A DNA stretch of 64,000 nucleotides, from contig NC_071342.1 in the NCBI RefSeq assembly GCF_027744825.2, forward strand, positions 23,342,001 through 23,406,000, in the 5' to 3' direction. The notes under the pieces are model-generated. The model saw nothing but the letters and a program-made list of their open reading frames with translations. It ran no database searches and was not told the origin of the DNA. This DNA is from Synchiropus splendidus (taxonomy: Eukaryota; Chordata; Actinopteri; Syngnathiformes; Callionymidae). Below are positions 51,376-63,699 of the stretch, piece by piece (position 1 is the first letter of the stretch; the number at the start of each line of letters is the position of its first letter). The position numbers and the translations under genes are program-made.

Positions 51376-54136
51376 CTACACGTCAGAACATATCGCCTTC
51401 CCTCGGCTGTCCTCCCACGTGACACACGCGCGGGGCCTGTAGCTTGTTTTGGTGACGTCCAGCTCCGGCTTGCTGTGGAACCACTTGTCCAGCAGCTGGT
51501 CCACCTGCTCCTGCCTGGTGATCCCGTGGAGTCGCTCTTCCTCCGGCTGCACCTCCGGCATCACCGACGGGTGAGGAAGTCGCAGGGTGGCGCCCTCCCT
51601 CATCTCCTCGAAGAACTGCACCACGCATTTCTGGGCGAACTCCCGCGCGTGCAGCACGCAGGTTTCGTCGAAGAGCTTCTGCTCCACGTCCAGGTAGTTG
51701 CTCCAGTAGCGGGTCTGCAGGAAGGTCGCGTGGTCGTCCAAGCAGGGTTTGATCAAGCGGCCCGTCGCACCCAGCACGATGAGGAACAGCAGGATGGACC
51801 AGCCGATCGCCTGGACACCGGACAGTTGGAGACATTTTTCAGGAGCTCTGACTTAAAACGACGGTTGTCAGCTGGTGTCGGAGTGTCTCGCCCAGTGATG
51901 CTGGCAACTGTTGCTTAGTAATGCGTTTAAAGTTATATCACCTTTCCCAGCAAAGAGCCAGACAACAAAGATTTAAGTTACATACTACTTTTTTGCGTCT
52001 TGGGGCATGACGTCATGTGCATGCGCAGACTGCGACACATGCGTAAAGAACAATGACGTGAGGAGAAATAAGGCACTATATCACTTGCTTTGAACTTTGA
52101 ACTACTACAGATGACTTTTTAACCCAAATGACCAATTCTTGTTTGGATGCGTGAGGGTTATTTTTGTAACGTTTAGTGCTACTGCGCTACTGCCTCCTGG
52201 TGGCCAATAGGAGCCATGACACACCGAGGCTTTGTATACAGTGTATGTGTGGTGGACTGGACTTCTTCAAAAACGCCTGGGGCACTCCCTGCATTTTTAT
52301 ATAAATTGTTATTCTAATATCCTTTCGGTCATCCGAAAGGATGAGATGGCGGATACAAGCGGCGGAGATGAGTTTCCTCCGCAGGGTGGCCGGGCGCACC
52401 CTTAGAGATAGGGTGAGGAATTGGGTCATCCGGGAGGAGCTCGGGGTGGAGCCGCTGCTCCTCCACATCGAGAGGAACCAGTTGAGGTGGCTCGGGCATC
52501 AGAACCCGATGCCCCCTGGACGCCTCCCTGGGGAGGTTTTCTGGGCATGTCGTACCGGGAGGAGACCCCGGGGAAGACCCAGGACTCGCTGGAGAGATGA
52601 TGTCTCCGGTCTGGCCTGGGAACGCCTCGGCATCCCCCGGGAAGAGCTGGAGGAGGTTTGTGCGGACCGGGAAGTTTGGGCTTCCTCTCCAGATAAGCGG
52701 CAGAAGAAGGTGAAGGTGAGGTGAAGGTTATTCTAACAGATTCAATGTTGGACTAATAGCGATCTGAGATGGATTGTTTTGTTTGTTTGCAGTCATGTAC
52801 ACTTGGAGCTCACGGCAACAGTTCCCAGAGTTGTAATTTACTTGGCGTTTGACTGAGTATGGCCCGAGGTTTTGTATTTCTTTTGTGACATGTTTTATTT
52901 CAACTTTATAGAGACGGAGAGCCGATGGGGAACATTTTGTTTGTGTGCGTTTGGGTTTTGTTTGATTTCTTAACGGACTTCACGTTCCGCGGTGTCTAAG
53001 GATAAAGCTGCAATAAAGGGCAACGGTGATCATGAGTTGGAGAGACTGCTCGTTTTTTTGTTTCAGTCATCGACACCACAGTTAAATCAGTTCTGTGGAT
53101 TTATCTCTGTTTCTGAAAATGACCCGATTTGCATCATATATTTACTAAATAGGTTCATATCTGTGGCTTTCAGAGGGAACTTTTTTCATCCAGACATTTG
53201 TTTCTTTAGGTCCAATGTGTTAATATAGTGTGTCAAAATAAAAATATAAACTCTTACATTCACACAAAAAAATGACTCATGGCCAAGTAAACAGTTTCAA
53301 AACACAACCTCAGTATTGAGTACATTGAAGGTTTGTACTAGTAACTTGTAATCTAACTTTGATACTTGAAAACTAAAGTAATCAGTGAAGTGGCTAAGTT
53401 ACAGTAGTTTTTGAGGGAGTAATTGGATCACTTCTTCAAAGTAACCATGGCAACGCTGGTCTCACCTGAGAGTAGCAGCGAACGTATCGGGATACTGCTT
53501 TGCGGAAGGAGCTGTTCCTGAAGATGACGTCCTCTTTACACGGCACCTTGGCCATGATCTTCACCACATCCAGGTGAGTGTTGTTGGGCAGACCTGAGGT
53601 TGGAGGAAGCTCAGTGGACTCCAGCACGCAGAGTGTGTGACTGGCGACTTACCTGAGAAGAGCGAGGGATCCACACTGATGCTGAAGGCACAGATGAAGA
53701 TCTTTCCATCCAGCAGGGTGACCAGGATCCAGACCATTGGGGCCAGGAGGGCCCGCTGCAGCATGGCTGAGAACAGGTACCTGAGTGAGAGCGCACGCTC
53801 GCTCCAGGTAAGTGCCTCCCAACACAGTTCCCAGACAGAAGTGACTCACTTGACCACGGCAGGGTTTTTGGATCGCTTCCCCTCGGGCCTCATCCACTCG
53901 TCCATCATCACCCCCGTGTGCCGGTTGACCAGGACGCCCAGGAAGAAGAGGATGAAGGGCGGCACGATCATGACACCCAGAGAGTACAGCTTGTTGTACT
54001 GCGGCAGGCAGGGGCAGTTGAAGTCGAAGCTGGTGTAGAGCTTGACGCTGACCAGAGCCAGGACGATGCAGATTCCATTGGAGATGGACTCAGAATTGGA
54101 CTGGAAGTACTGCAGCACCAGCTTCAGCCGCTCCAT
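51376..54136 (-). CDS. calhm3: Calcium homeostasis modulator 3
   Basis: A CALHM-family pore subunit; in mammals CALHM3 forms the fast ATP-release channel of taste cells together with CALHM1. Four exons on the minus strand: 54136-53850, 53780-53653, 53593-53466 and 51810-51376. GT-AG borders and phases (2, 1, 0) agree and give 325 residues (human 344). The N-terminus MERLKLVLQYFQSNSESISN and Cys41/Cys43 (FDFNCPCL) are typical. FLGVLVNRHTGVMMDEW, KNPAVVKYLFSAMLQRAL and KVPCKEDVIFRNSSFRKAVS match CALHM3 better than CALHM1. The last exon has AIGWSILLFLIVLGA (TM4), LQTRYWSNYLDVEQKLFDET and a tail ending KAICSDV. An upstream in-frame extension before 54,136 looks like 5' UTR. Intron 3 contains a non-LTR retrotransposon tail. 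I see no separate calhm1 in the window. Confidence 0.93.
52321..52340. repeat. Perfect short hairpin at the edge of the retrotransposon tail
   Basis: CCTTTCGG and CCGAAAGG separated by TCAT form a perfect 8-bp stem with a 4-nt loop, directly before the retrotransposon-derived frame. It may be a chance or insertion-junction structure. Confidence 0.6.
52341..52735 (+). mobile_element. 3' tail of a fish non-LTR retrotransposon
   Basis: An open frame of about 127 codons with RWRIQAAEMSFLRRVAGRTL, LGVEPLLLHIERNQLRWLGH, RLPGEVFWACRTGRRPRGRP and ELEEVCADREVWAS, the well-known C-terminal end of a teleost LINE. It finishes in a short 'gaaggtgaggtgaagg' tail. It is 5'-truncated (no reverse transcriptase core), as is usual for LINE copies, and lies in calhm3 intron 3 on the opposite strand to the gene. 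Confidence 0.88.
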
Positions 54137-55606
54137 GGCAGGAGAACACAGCAAGGGTCCGGGGGAATGGTGGAGAGCCTGTTCTCTGTGGGGAGGTTCA
54201 CGGAAGAGCAGGTGCGCCGCCGCCGCCGCAGCAGGTGAGCCGGACCACACCCTGGCTCTTCATTTGCTTGTCGGCAGCGCAGCTCCTGTGAGCCCAGCAC
54301 AACAATGTGGGGAAAGAAAGACAAAAAATCCCTGGTGGCAGAAGAGCAAACACTCGACGGACTTGATCTGTGATGAGGTGGAAAATCAAGTCAACGTGGA
54401 GGTTTGAAGGCATCTGGGAACCTGAGACTTGGCACTCAACTCAGGTCAAATCCATGATTATCAGAGAAAACATTGTCTGATCTGTTGAAGAACACAGGAA
54501 CGGCCGTGTTCTGAAACACTTTGTGAAACTTTATGTGAGAGACTATGACCCAGGAGGGTGTGGTGGAGCTGTCTTCAGCTCTGTGTGAACTCTGAAGACT
54601 CATCTGCTTCTGCCACGGTGAGGACAACAATGTTCTCCTCCCCCACTCTTTGTCTGCTCAAACCACACACAGCTGCAGATCATCTGAGCGCTTGAACTGG
54701 GGCTGCAACTGAAGATTATTTTTTCAGTCAGTCAACTAACGGTGTTCATTTTTGTTGGCACCAATTTTACTTACAATATCGCTGTCTCAAGAAATTCAGA
54801 CTTTATTGACGACACTGAATCCATCTGAGGAAATACAAAACACTGCCATCTAGTGGTTGTGTTAGTGTATCGGTGTAAAAAGAATGCGTGCAATAGCTGA
54901 ACCACAGACGAGAAACTAGCGTCACAAACAGAATTTTCAGTTTTTATTAGTAATGTAAACAAGATACATTATACATCAAATACACGTTCATTTGTGAAGA
55001 TCAAAATACTAGTTACAAATATTACATTTACATTTGTGGACGCCAGAACACATCTACAACCCACTGTTCATCCTGCATTTACAAATGTTTCTGACACAAA
55101 TAGGAGAACGTCTTTTTTATTTCACGTCGTCCAGCAAGTAACCACTATTAGCAACGTACACAGGGCAAATAAACTATGTTAGATACGCTCTACAAAAAGA
55201 TTATACAAAACGAAATAACAACGAGCACTGGGTGATCTGGTCTTTAGCTCATGGTAATTGTAATACAACTTTTGCAGTGAAAACAGGTCAGATTGACTTC
55301 ATTGACTACGTTCACACCGCATCATTCTATTGCAAAATTACACAAAGGCGATATGGTGCCACCAGCACTTCATGCATTTCCTGGCAAGTGAGAATCCAGT
55401 TCCGACTGTGCGGTTTGACAATAATCTTGTTGATGTTTTTTTGAAATAGGTACTTGAAGGAAAATAAAAATGTCCTTCAGCCATCAGATGAAGTAGGACC
55501 AACATTTTCTCGCCAGATGAAATCGACGCCTGCACATGATTCTACACTTCCTGCCTTCAACTGTTGGAACACCAAAGACTTTCCAGACCCAAACACCAAA
55601 TGATTT
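54137..55606. other. Spacer between calhm3 and calhm2 copy B
   Basis: Presumably the calhm3 promoter side and the calhm2 copy B 3' UTR. AT-rich unique DNA dominates at 54,720-55,560. No exon or repeat family was recognised. Confidence 0.45.
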
Positions 55607-57012
55607 CTAATCTCTGCAGATGGACTTCAAAAGACCAGTCTCACACTTCTCTGTGTCAGTCCCGTACGTGGACCACTTGTGGAGCCTGCTGTAGAGCGGC
55701 AGCCCATTCTTCTCCCTGTACAGGTAGACGCCCGTCACTCGGTCCCAGTTGGTGCTGCAGATGGGGGCGAGCTTCTTCTGCTCAGCCAGCTGCTCCTCTT
55801 CCTCCTTCCCCAAAGCCACGAAGCCAAAGAAGCTCCTCACATTTTGAGCAGCTAGCAGGCGGGCGTGCACGGCTGCTGTGTCGTGGAACAGAGTCTTCTC
55901 GCTGGATCGATACTCGGACCAGTAGCTCTCCTGGAGGTAGCCAATCGGCGAGCTGCAGCGCTTCAGGCACAAGTGCAGGAAGACCATCAGAGCCATTCCT
56001 GCCACCAGCAGCCAGCCGATCAGCTGAAGTCACAGAGTCACAACAAAACATGCTGAGACACATTAAGTTCAGGTCCTGGCAAAGGCATCCTGTCCTCTTT
56101 ACACCATCCAAATCCACAACAATGGGCTGTGTGGTTTGTAATCTAGGCTCAGAGTCACGTCATTGTCGCTGTCACTTACTGTTCTGTTTGTTATTCAGGG
56201 TTTTTTCTTCTTTATTTGAATTTATTTAATAAAGATTTGTATCAGAGGAGGCGGAGTGGATTAACCATAGTAACCATAACCATAGTGATGACTGATGAAT
56301 TATATGAACTCATGGACAAAATGAACAACACTCCACCAGCCACTAACCTAGGGAGCCAAAATCAACCTACAGCACCAACACCAAGATCCAATTCCTTTTA
56401 AGTACTGAACTCATTTCCAACCAATCCTGAAAGTTTCAATGAAACAAAGGAAACAGATGGAGGAGAAGAATCTTCTTTGCTTCTCACCTGTGATTCATAC
56501 TTCAGACGTTGCTCCACTGGCGCCAGGAATCCTTGAAGTTCTTCTGCAACGCTTTCTTTGCAGGGGAACCTTGCCATAACCTCTGACCCCTGACCATCAG
56601 GGAACCCCTCGAGCGTCCGAGGGTCCGTGAACTCGCTGAGGGCGCACGTGTACGCCTTACCCTGCAGCAGGGATATGACCACCCAGGTCAGCGGCGCGAC
56701 CACCGCCTGCCCGACGATCGTCCCCACCAGCGCAAACGCCGCCGCCCCCGACAGCTTCCGGCAGCTTCTCAGCCGGCACTCTGACACCAGGTCCCAGGTG
56801 CTCCTGTTCATCATCACACCAACGAGAAAGAGCACCAGAGCTGGCACGCCGATGGCAGCCAGGCCGTAGAGGTAGTTCCTCCCCGCGGAGCAGGGGCAGT
56901 CGAAGGCAAAGACGCTGTAGGCCGTCTGGCTGGCCACCGTCCCCAGCGCGATCAGGCAGCCCTTGATGTAGAGCGACACCAAATTCAAGTCCTCGTACAT
57001 GGAGGAAGCCAT
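55607..57012 (-). CDS. calhm2: Calcium homeostasis modulator 2, copy B
   Basis: Second CALHM2-type channel subunit, on the other side of calhm3. Two exons, 57012-56488 and 56023-55607, join in phase 0 to 313 residues. From LIALGTVASQTAYSVFAF to the LKYESQ splice junction, and from LIGWLL to RLHKWSTY, it is almost identical to copy A at the nucleotide level. The N-terminus MASSMYEDLNLVSLYIKGC is different and 9 residues shorter, lacking the KDVMIFN stretch before TM1. The tail after KWSTY (GTDTEKCETGLLKSICRD) is also different. Both frames and splice sites are intact, so it looks functional. A further in-frame ATG 27 bp upstream (57,039) is possible. The 464-bp intron lacks the transposons found in copy A. 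Confidence 0.9.
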
Positions 57013-57700
57013 GCTGGGTCGTGTGCTCGGTGAAAACATTCCAGATCAGGCGCTTCAGTGAGAGAGTCCTTCGTGAGTCAGTTAGATCAGACAGAAGACG
57101 CCTTCCATTCAATCACGCTGTTTCAGGAAAGCGTGCAGACGATTGACAGACACGCCCTCCGTGTCAACATCTCGCCATGATTTCCTTAAAATATTGACTG
57201 TGACGGTGACACTCACTTGGTAAATGTCAAGGAACGTCCTCATCTGAACCTGCTCAACCAGGAGGAAGGAATGGAGAGAAAATGGAGTCATTCACCAGGG
57301 GGCAGATGAACATCCCTGGTTGCCCCTCACATGCTGCAATTCAACACCTGATGGATGTTTGATGCCGCCAACCGAGTACAAGCACTGACATTTGAGTGCT
57401 GAGTCATACCATAACAATTTAAATTGTGATTTTTTTTCCACTCGTTGTTAGATCCACTAGTTGTCTGGACCTGAATGATGGTGAGTTGGAATCTTTCCAT
57501 TCGTCGTCCTGTCCAGCTCTTCCACCTTTTTATTAGACCTGTCACTTCAGAGGCAAAAGCATGGCCCAGACACAGTCGCGAAAACAAACACACTTTCACA
57601 AAACAAAGCACACTATCGCTAAAACTAAACACACGTTCACAGAACAAAACAATCGAGCGCTGAAACACGGCGCACATTCTCAGAACAAAGCACAAAGAGA
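57013..57700. other. Upstream flank of calhm2 copy B
   Basis: 5' UTR and promoter side of copy B, then a stretch of imperfect AAACAAA/ACACA-rich repeats at about 57,570-57,700 next to a retrotransposon tail. No exon recognised. Confidence 0.4.
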
Positions 57701-57702
57701 CT

Positions 57703-58146
57703 TCAAGTGTCACCCGCTCGTGGTTGTGTGAGTGTTGGAAAAGCTGCGAAACACTGTATGTCCATCTCACCCTCGGCTTCCTCTTCTCTCCAACCTACAA
57801 ACCTCATGTCCTCCTTCATCAATCTCCTCTTTGGCCTTCCTCTCCACCTTCTGCCAGGCAGTTTCAACCTCGACTTCATGTACTGTCTCTCTTTCCTCTG
57901 TACATGTCCAAACCATCTCCATCTAGCCTCTCTGACTTGGTCTCCTAAACACCTGAGCACATGTGCTGTCCCTCTGATCCTCTCCATCCTACTCACTACC
58001 AGAGAGAAGCTCAGCATCTTCATCTCTGCTACCTCCAGCTCTGCCTCCTGTCTTTTCCTCAGTGCCACTGTTTCCAAACCATACAACATTGCTGGCCTCA
58101 CCACCCTTTTGGACACTTTCCCTTTCATCCTGACACTTTTCTCCAA
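57703..58146 (-). mobile_element. C-terminal remnant of a non-LTR retrotransposon (RTE-like)
   Basis: Minus-strand frame of about 147 codons with the order typical of the end of LINE reverse transcriptase proteins: YGLETVALRKRQEAELEVAE, RIRGTAHV, RWRWFGHVQRKERQYM, GRRWRGRPKRRLMKEDM. The reverse transcriptase core is absent. AAAC-rich sequence on the left (57,570-57,690) and GTTTTGT-rich sequence on the right (58,165-58,240) read as loose inverted repeats, so it may sit inside a DNA transposon. Confidence 0.82.
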
Positions 58147-58249
58147 AAAGGCTGGAGCAAGTGTATGTTCCGTTTTGTGTTTTGAAAGAAAGTGTCTTTT
58201 GTTTTAAACATTTTGTGTTTTGTTTTGCACCTCTCAGCCTCCAAAGTCA

Positions 58250-60205
58250 ACACTCATTTAAAAGAACACTCTGTTATCACTTGTTATTACCTACCCATGT
58301 GCTCGTTTGGTGCGTTCTGTGTTTTACAAAGGAGTAAAAGTCAAGTGCCAATTTCACCGAACCGTTGCCAGTTTCTCTTCACCCTGCCCTTCAACTAAGA
58401 CAAACACAAGGCAGAGGTCCGAGGAGTTTGCCTTAGATTTAGGTTAGATTTTTAACATTTAAACACAGAACAAATATTGCCTGCATCCTAACCGCGCTCT
58501 AACCATGAGAAAATATTTGCTCAGCTTCTCTCCTTTACTGTTTTATTGATTTGGAATGATGTCATTTGGATTCATGCTGCTGGGCGATTTCTACACTGTT
58601 CACTTGTGAGACAATTGCACAGATAATGCAGTGTACATTTACAGTAATCGACTATTATTCATGTTGATGAAAACATTGTCATAGATTTCAGTTGCTCCAG
58701 GATTTCGTGGACTTTGTTGCAGCCGAAATTGTCTGATTTTGCAGCAGATGTATTTTTAAAAGTTGTGGTGAAAGTTGTGATCATTATGGTTTGAGGCTAA
58801 CACTACAAGCTGCAATGATTTTAACAGAATATGCTTTATTTGCAAAAAGCAATGGGTATTTCAAATGTACAGAACACACACACACATACAATAAATATGT
58901 AAATACATAAATAAAAATAATATAATATAATACATAAAATATGTCCAGTTTTTTTCCCTCACAAGGGCGGAGACGTTTGGATGGGTGGAGCCTGGATGCC
59001 CACATGGTAATACATACAGAGAAAAGAATAACAAATGTCTCTGCATTTTATCCTTTGATGCCACCCACAACCAGCCACTAGAGCGAGTTCACATACATTT
59101 GTTTACCTCAACAATTACGTAGATGTAGTTTAACACAGTGATAATAATCATGTGAAAGAAACATAGAGTTAGAATAGAATGTAGAGCAACTAATGTGTAT
59201 ATGCTTGTTGTGTCATAACTTCCATATTACTTTCTGTAATCCATGAAGGCCTTTCAAAAATTGACAATAAAACAGTTACATGGAATCAGGCTGAGTGTTT
59301 TTAAATAAGATATGACAGGGTCCCAAGTGGCAATAAGCAGAATACACTGCTCCACATGGACCTGTGTTTACAGCCGGGCCTCATAAAGGCACATAAGACT
59401 ACAGGTTTTAGTGACATGAGAAGACTGGGTTTTGGAGACAAAACATACTTCACTATGCAAAGCTGTAACATCCAAAGTTACAAGAACTACAACAAGGTTG
59501 AACAAAAACATTTTTGCGTGGCACGAATAATGCTTAGAAGACGCATTGCTGGCGTGATTTTATTATTTTAAGTTGAATTTGATGTCCGCAGTTGAGGTTG
59601 ATACACCCTCCAGACCAGCAGGGTGCAGTCAAGCGCGTGTCAGTCGTTTGCAGAAGAAACTGTCGCTGACTCATTGGCTGTTTTCAAACCGCGGCAGAGT
59701 TCAAAGTAGCGAGCGCAGCCCGTCTTCTGTCGAGGACTCGTTCATAGCGACTGAAAAAGCCTGTTCTGCGGCTGCTCCGTGAAGATTTGTCTTCTGTGCT
59801 TTTATTTTCCACGTTCTGTCTTTCTGCTGGAGGCTGCCGTGAATTCAGCGGGTGAGGAAGGTGTGGCGGGTGAAGCTTGGAGTTAGCGTTAGCCTCACTG
59901 AGCAGCCGACTTCCACTGTAAACGGCTGTTTGTTTGTTTATCTCTGTCACGGTTGTATCCTGAGGCCACAACCACACGTCATGTCGCACACTACAATCAA
60001 GCGTTTTCATGGCGAACTTAACCGGATGACCTTAGTATTTTGTGACTTGATTTTGAAGGGTGGCTTCCTAGTAAAACACCAGTTGCATAACTGATGAATC
60101 GTCGCCCCAACGGCCCCCGCACTGTGGTCCCTCAAGATGAAAAGGTCACGCTGAGGAGTTGAACTCTTCTGTTTCTTTGCTGACGATTACAATGTTTTCT
60201 TCCAG
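58250..60205. other. cdk1 upstream region
   Basis: AT-rich unique DNA without a recognised gene up to about 59,580, then the GC-richer cdk1 promoter and a probable non-coding first exon ending at about 59,851 (GCGG|gtgagg). The intron runs to the acceptor ttccag at 60,205. Confidence 0.45.
59673..59705 (+). promoter_or_regulatory. Candidate cdk1 cell-cycle promoter: CCAAT box and two CHR-like sites
   Basis: ATTGG (inverted CCAAT) at 59,673-59,677 is followed by TTCAAA, the reverse of the cell-cycle homology region TTTGAA, at 59,683-59,688 and 59,700-59,705. The first is directly beside CCGCGG. NF-Y plus CHR is the known arrangement of G2/M genes bound by DREAM/MuvB, including mammalian CDK1. 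The site lies about 150 bp before the likely end of exon 1. Confidence 0.5.
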
Positions 60206-60211
60206 GGCGTC

Positions 60212-61643
<1,432 letters not shown>

Positions 61644-62922
61644 TCCTCTTTTAAACTCCAGCCCTGTTCATATTTGTTTGTGTGTCCTGTTGAATAAATC
61701 TATTTTCATCTCTTAATGCCATTGTTTCTTTTTGAGGACATTCATTTCGACTTGACAAGACTGAAGGATTCTGCTGTGCTGTCTAGTGTCTGGATGATGA
61801 CTGTCTCTCATTATGACCACAACAGTCCCGTCCTTCAACGTCAACCCTGGAAATCCTTCAGTTTGTCTTCAGGACTGACGAAGGCAGCGTCCCAATTTAC
61901 CCTTCGCGCGCCGAGCTCACAGAACAATGCCCGCGTCGGTGTGCGTACCGCTTTAAAACAATCACGTGACTGTGTCGACTCGTCAAACACGCGACGAACA
62001 GTGTTTATAAGGAGGCGCATCTGTCAACAGGATGCAACTGGTGAAACAATCCGATGTCACGGTTCCTTGTGCATGTCTTTGTGGATCTAGGGGGAAGCTG
62101 GCACCATTTGATCTTCTACTGGAGAATAATGGATTTATTTCAGTCTTTACCCAGTTTGTCTCAGATTTTCTACTTGTCTTGTTCCATTCTAATTCAAATG
62201 AATTTCAAGGTATAATGTAATTTAGACAATTCATAAACATTGGAAAAGCTTTTTTAAAATAAAAATTAGTAAAAACAAAGAGTCCACAAGGATCCTCATT
62301 CACATCGTTTTTCACATTACGATACACGTTCACATTATTTAAATATATGGAATAATAGTGAAAGCAAAGACTTAAATGACATTATTATACACAGTAGGTC
62401 ATCAAGTCAGTGTCAATTCAGTCTGTGAAGTCGGTGGCCTGCAGGGATTTTCAATGTCCAGCAGGTGTCAGTATTTGGTGACACAGTATCAGCACAGTGT
62501 GTCATTGTGTCCAAATGCTTTATGATGCCTGTTGGCCGAGGGGAAGGGTTTAACATACTCCTTGAAATTTGTTCAACTAACAAAGTCAATTCACCTTCCT
62601 CCGTTCTGTTGAGTGGGAAACTGTGGTGGGACAGTTGGGGCTGGAGGCAAAGGTCACAGCCCAACAAGCTGGGAAACATAAAACAAATGTTGTACTTATG
62701 TATTAAACAGGCCGACCCAAAAATGTCGACCAAGTTGATATAAAGCCTGCATTAATGCAAATGTTATAAGACTTAACATTCAGCAATAACTGACCACTGC
62801 AGCAGTTGCTGGTTAAGGCTTCAACTTGATTCCAAAATGAAACAGGACAAAATGAACAGTATATTTATTATCAAACAAAAACAGCAGCACAAATATACAA
62901 GACAGTTCTGCAGAGAGAGAAA
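61644..62922. other. cdk1 3' UTR and tail-to-tail spacer
   Basis: The cdk1 poly(A) signal AATAAA is at 61,693-61,698. TTTATT at 62,864-62,869 is AATAAA on the minus strand, suiting the end of the next gene. The DNA between is unique, with overlapping short frames that show no family motif. Confidence 0.5.
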
Positions 62923-63686
62923 CTAGTGAAGTCTTTGCCTCGTCTTCTGGCGAAGAGGTGACTCCACGTTCCACTGCCTCGGGCCAGAGGACCTGAAAAC
63001 CAAACGGTGGAGACACCACACACTCGCCGAAGCTTCAGAGACGCCTTCCTGAGGACACTTACCGCTGGTCACGTGACTGCACATGAAGAACACTGGGATC
63101 CTGGTCGGCACCTGAAACTGCAGGTCCAGCAAGGTTTCAGCTCCGTGTCCCGCCCTCAACAACATGTCATTGAGAGGAGGCATTACCTGCTTGGTCGCTG
63201 AAGATGGCGCTGAAGCCCTCATCGAAGGTGAGGTCCACGTTCACACCTGTCGATGGAATGAACTACAGTTATCTTCAAAATTGAAACAGCGACAGTTCAA
63301 TTCCACCTGGAGGTCAACACAGACACACCAGTACAAAAACAACCACAGAGAACAGTCGTCTTGAGTCTTAAGCTTTGACATTTCAGAGGACTGGAGGCTG
63401 GATGTGCTTTTCATCTAGCTCCACCACCGATGAGCTTCCAACACTTGCTACACACACACGTCAGCACGAGCCAGAGCAGAAGGTACCTCTGGGGGTGCTG
63501 ATGGCTCGGTCCATCACTGCTCCCTTCAGCATCACTGTGGACACAAGCAACAGAGAAGAGAGGGTTGGTGCCGCCTACTCTGACAAACATCAAAAGTCCA
63601 CCAACACTGCGAGAGCATCACCTGTTTTCTCCAGATGAATGGACTTGGTACTCAGATCTTCCTGCCTGGAGCGATCATGGCCAGGC
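62923..63686 (-). CDS. 3' end of an unidentified protein-coding gene (runs off the window)
   Basis: Five small minus-strand exons fit together: 63686-63622, 63534-63487, 63246-63187, 63111-63063 and 62992-62923. Every junction is GT-AG and the phases (1, 1, 1, 2) keep one frame open to a stop, giving the last 96 residues of a protein. Readable pieces are HDRSRQEDLSTKSIHLEKT, VMLKGAVMDRAISTPRG, VNVDLTFDEGFSAIFSDQ, and a basic tail ending PLRQKTRQRLH. A minus-strand AATAAA lies 54 bp beyond the stop. I do not recognise the family: there are no membrane segments or cysteine motifs, and the mix of charged and Ser-rich stretches suggests a nuclear or cytoskeletal protein (a guess). More exons should lie beyond 64,000. 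Confidence 0.6.
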
Positions 63687-63699
63687 CTGGAACACAAAC

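Noticed and set aside
63061..63111. Alternative reading of the last exons of the right-edge gene (VFFMCSHVTS...)
   Set aside because: It needs a weaker acceptor and breaks the phase pattern; the frame giving GADQDPSVLHVQSRDQRSS keeps all junctions in phase.
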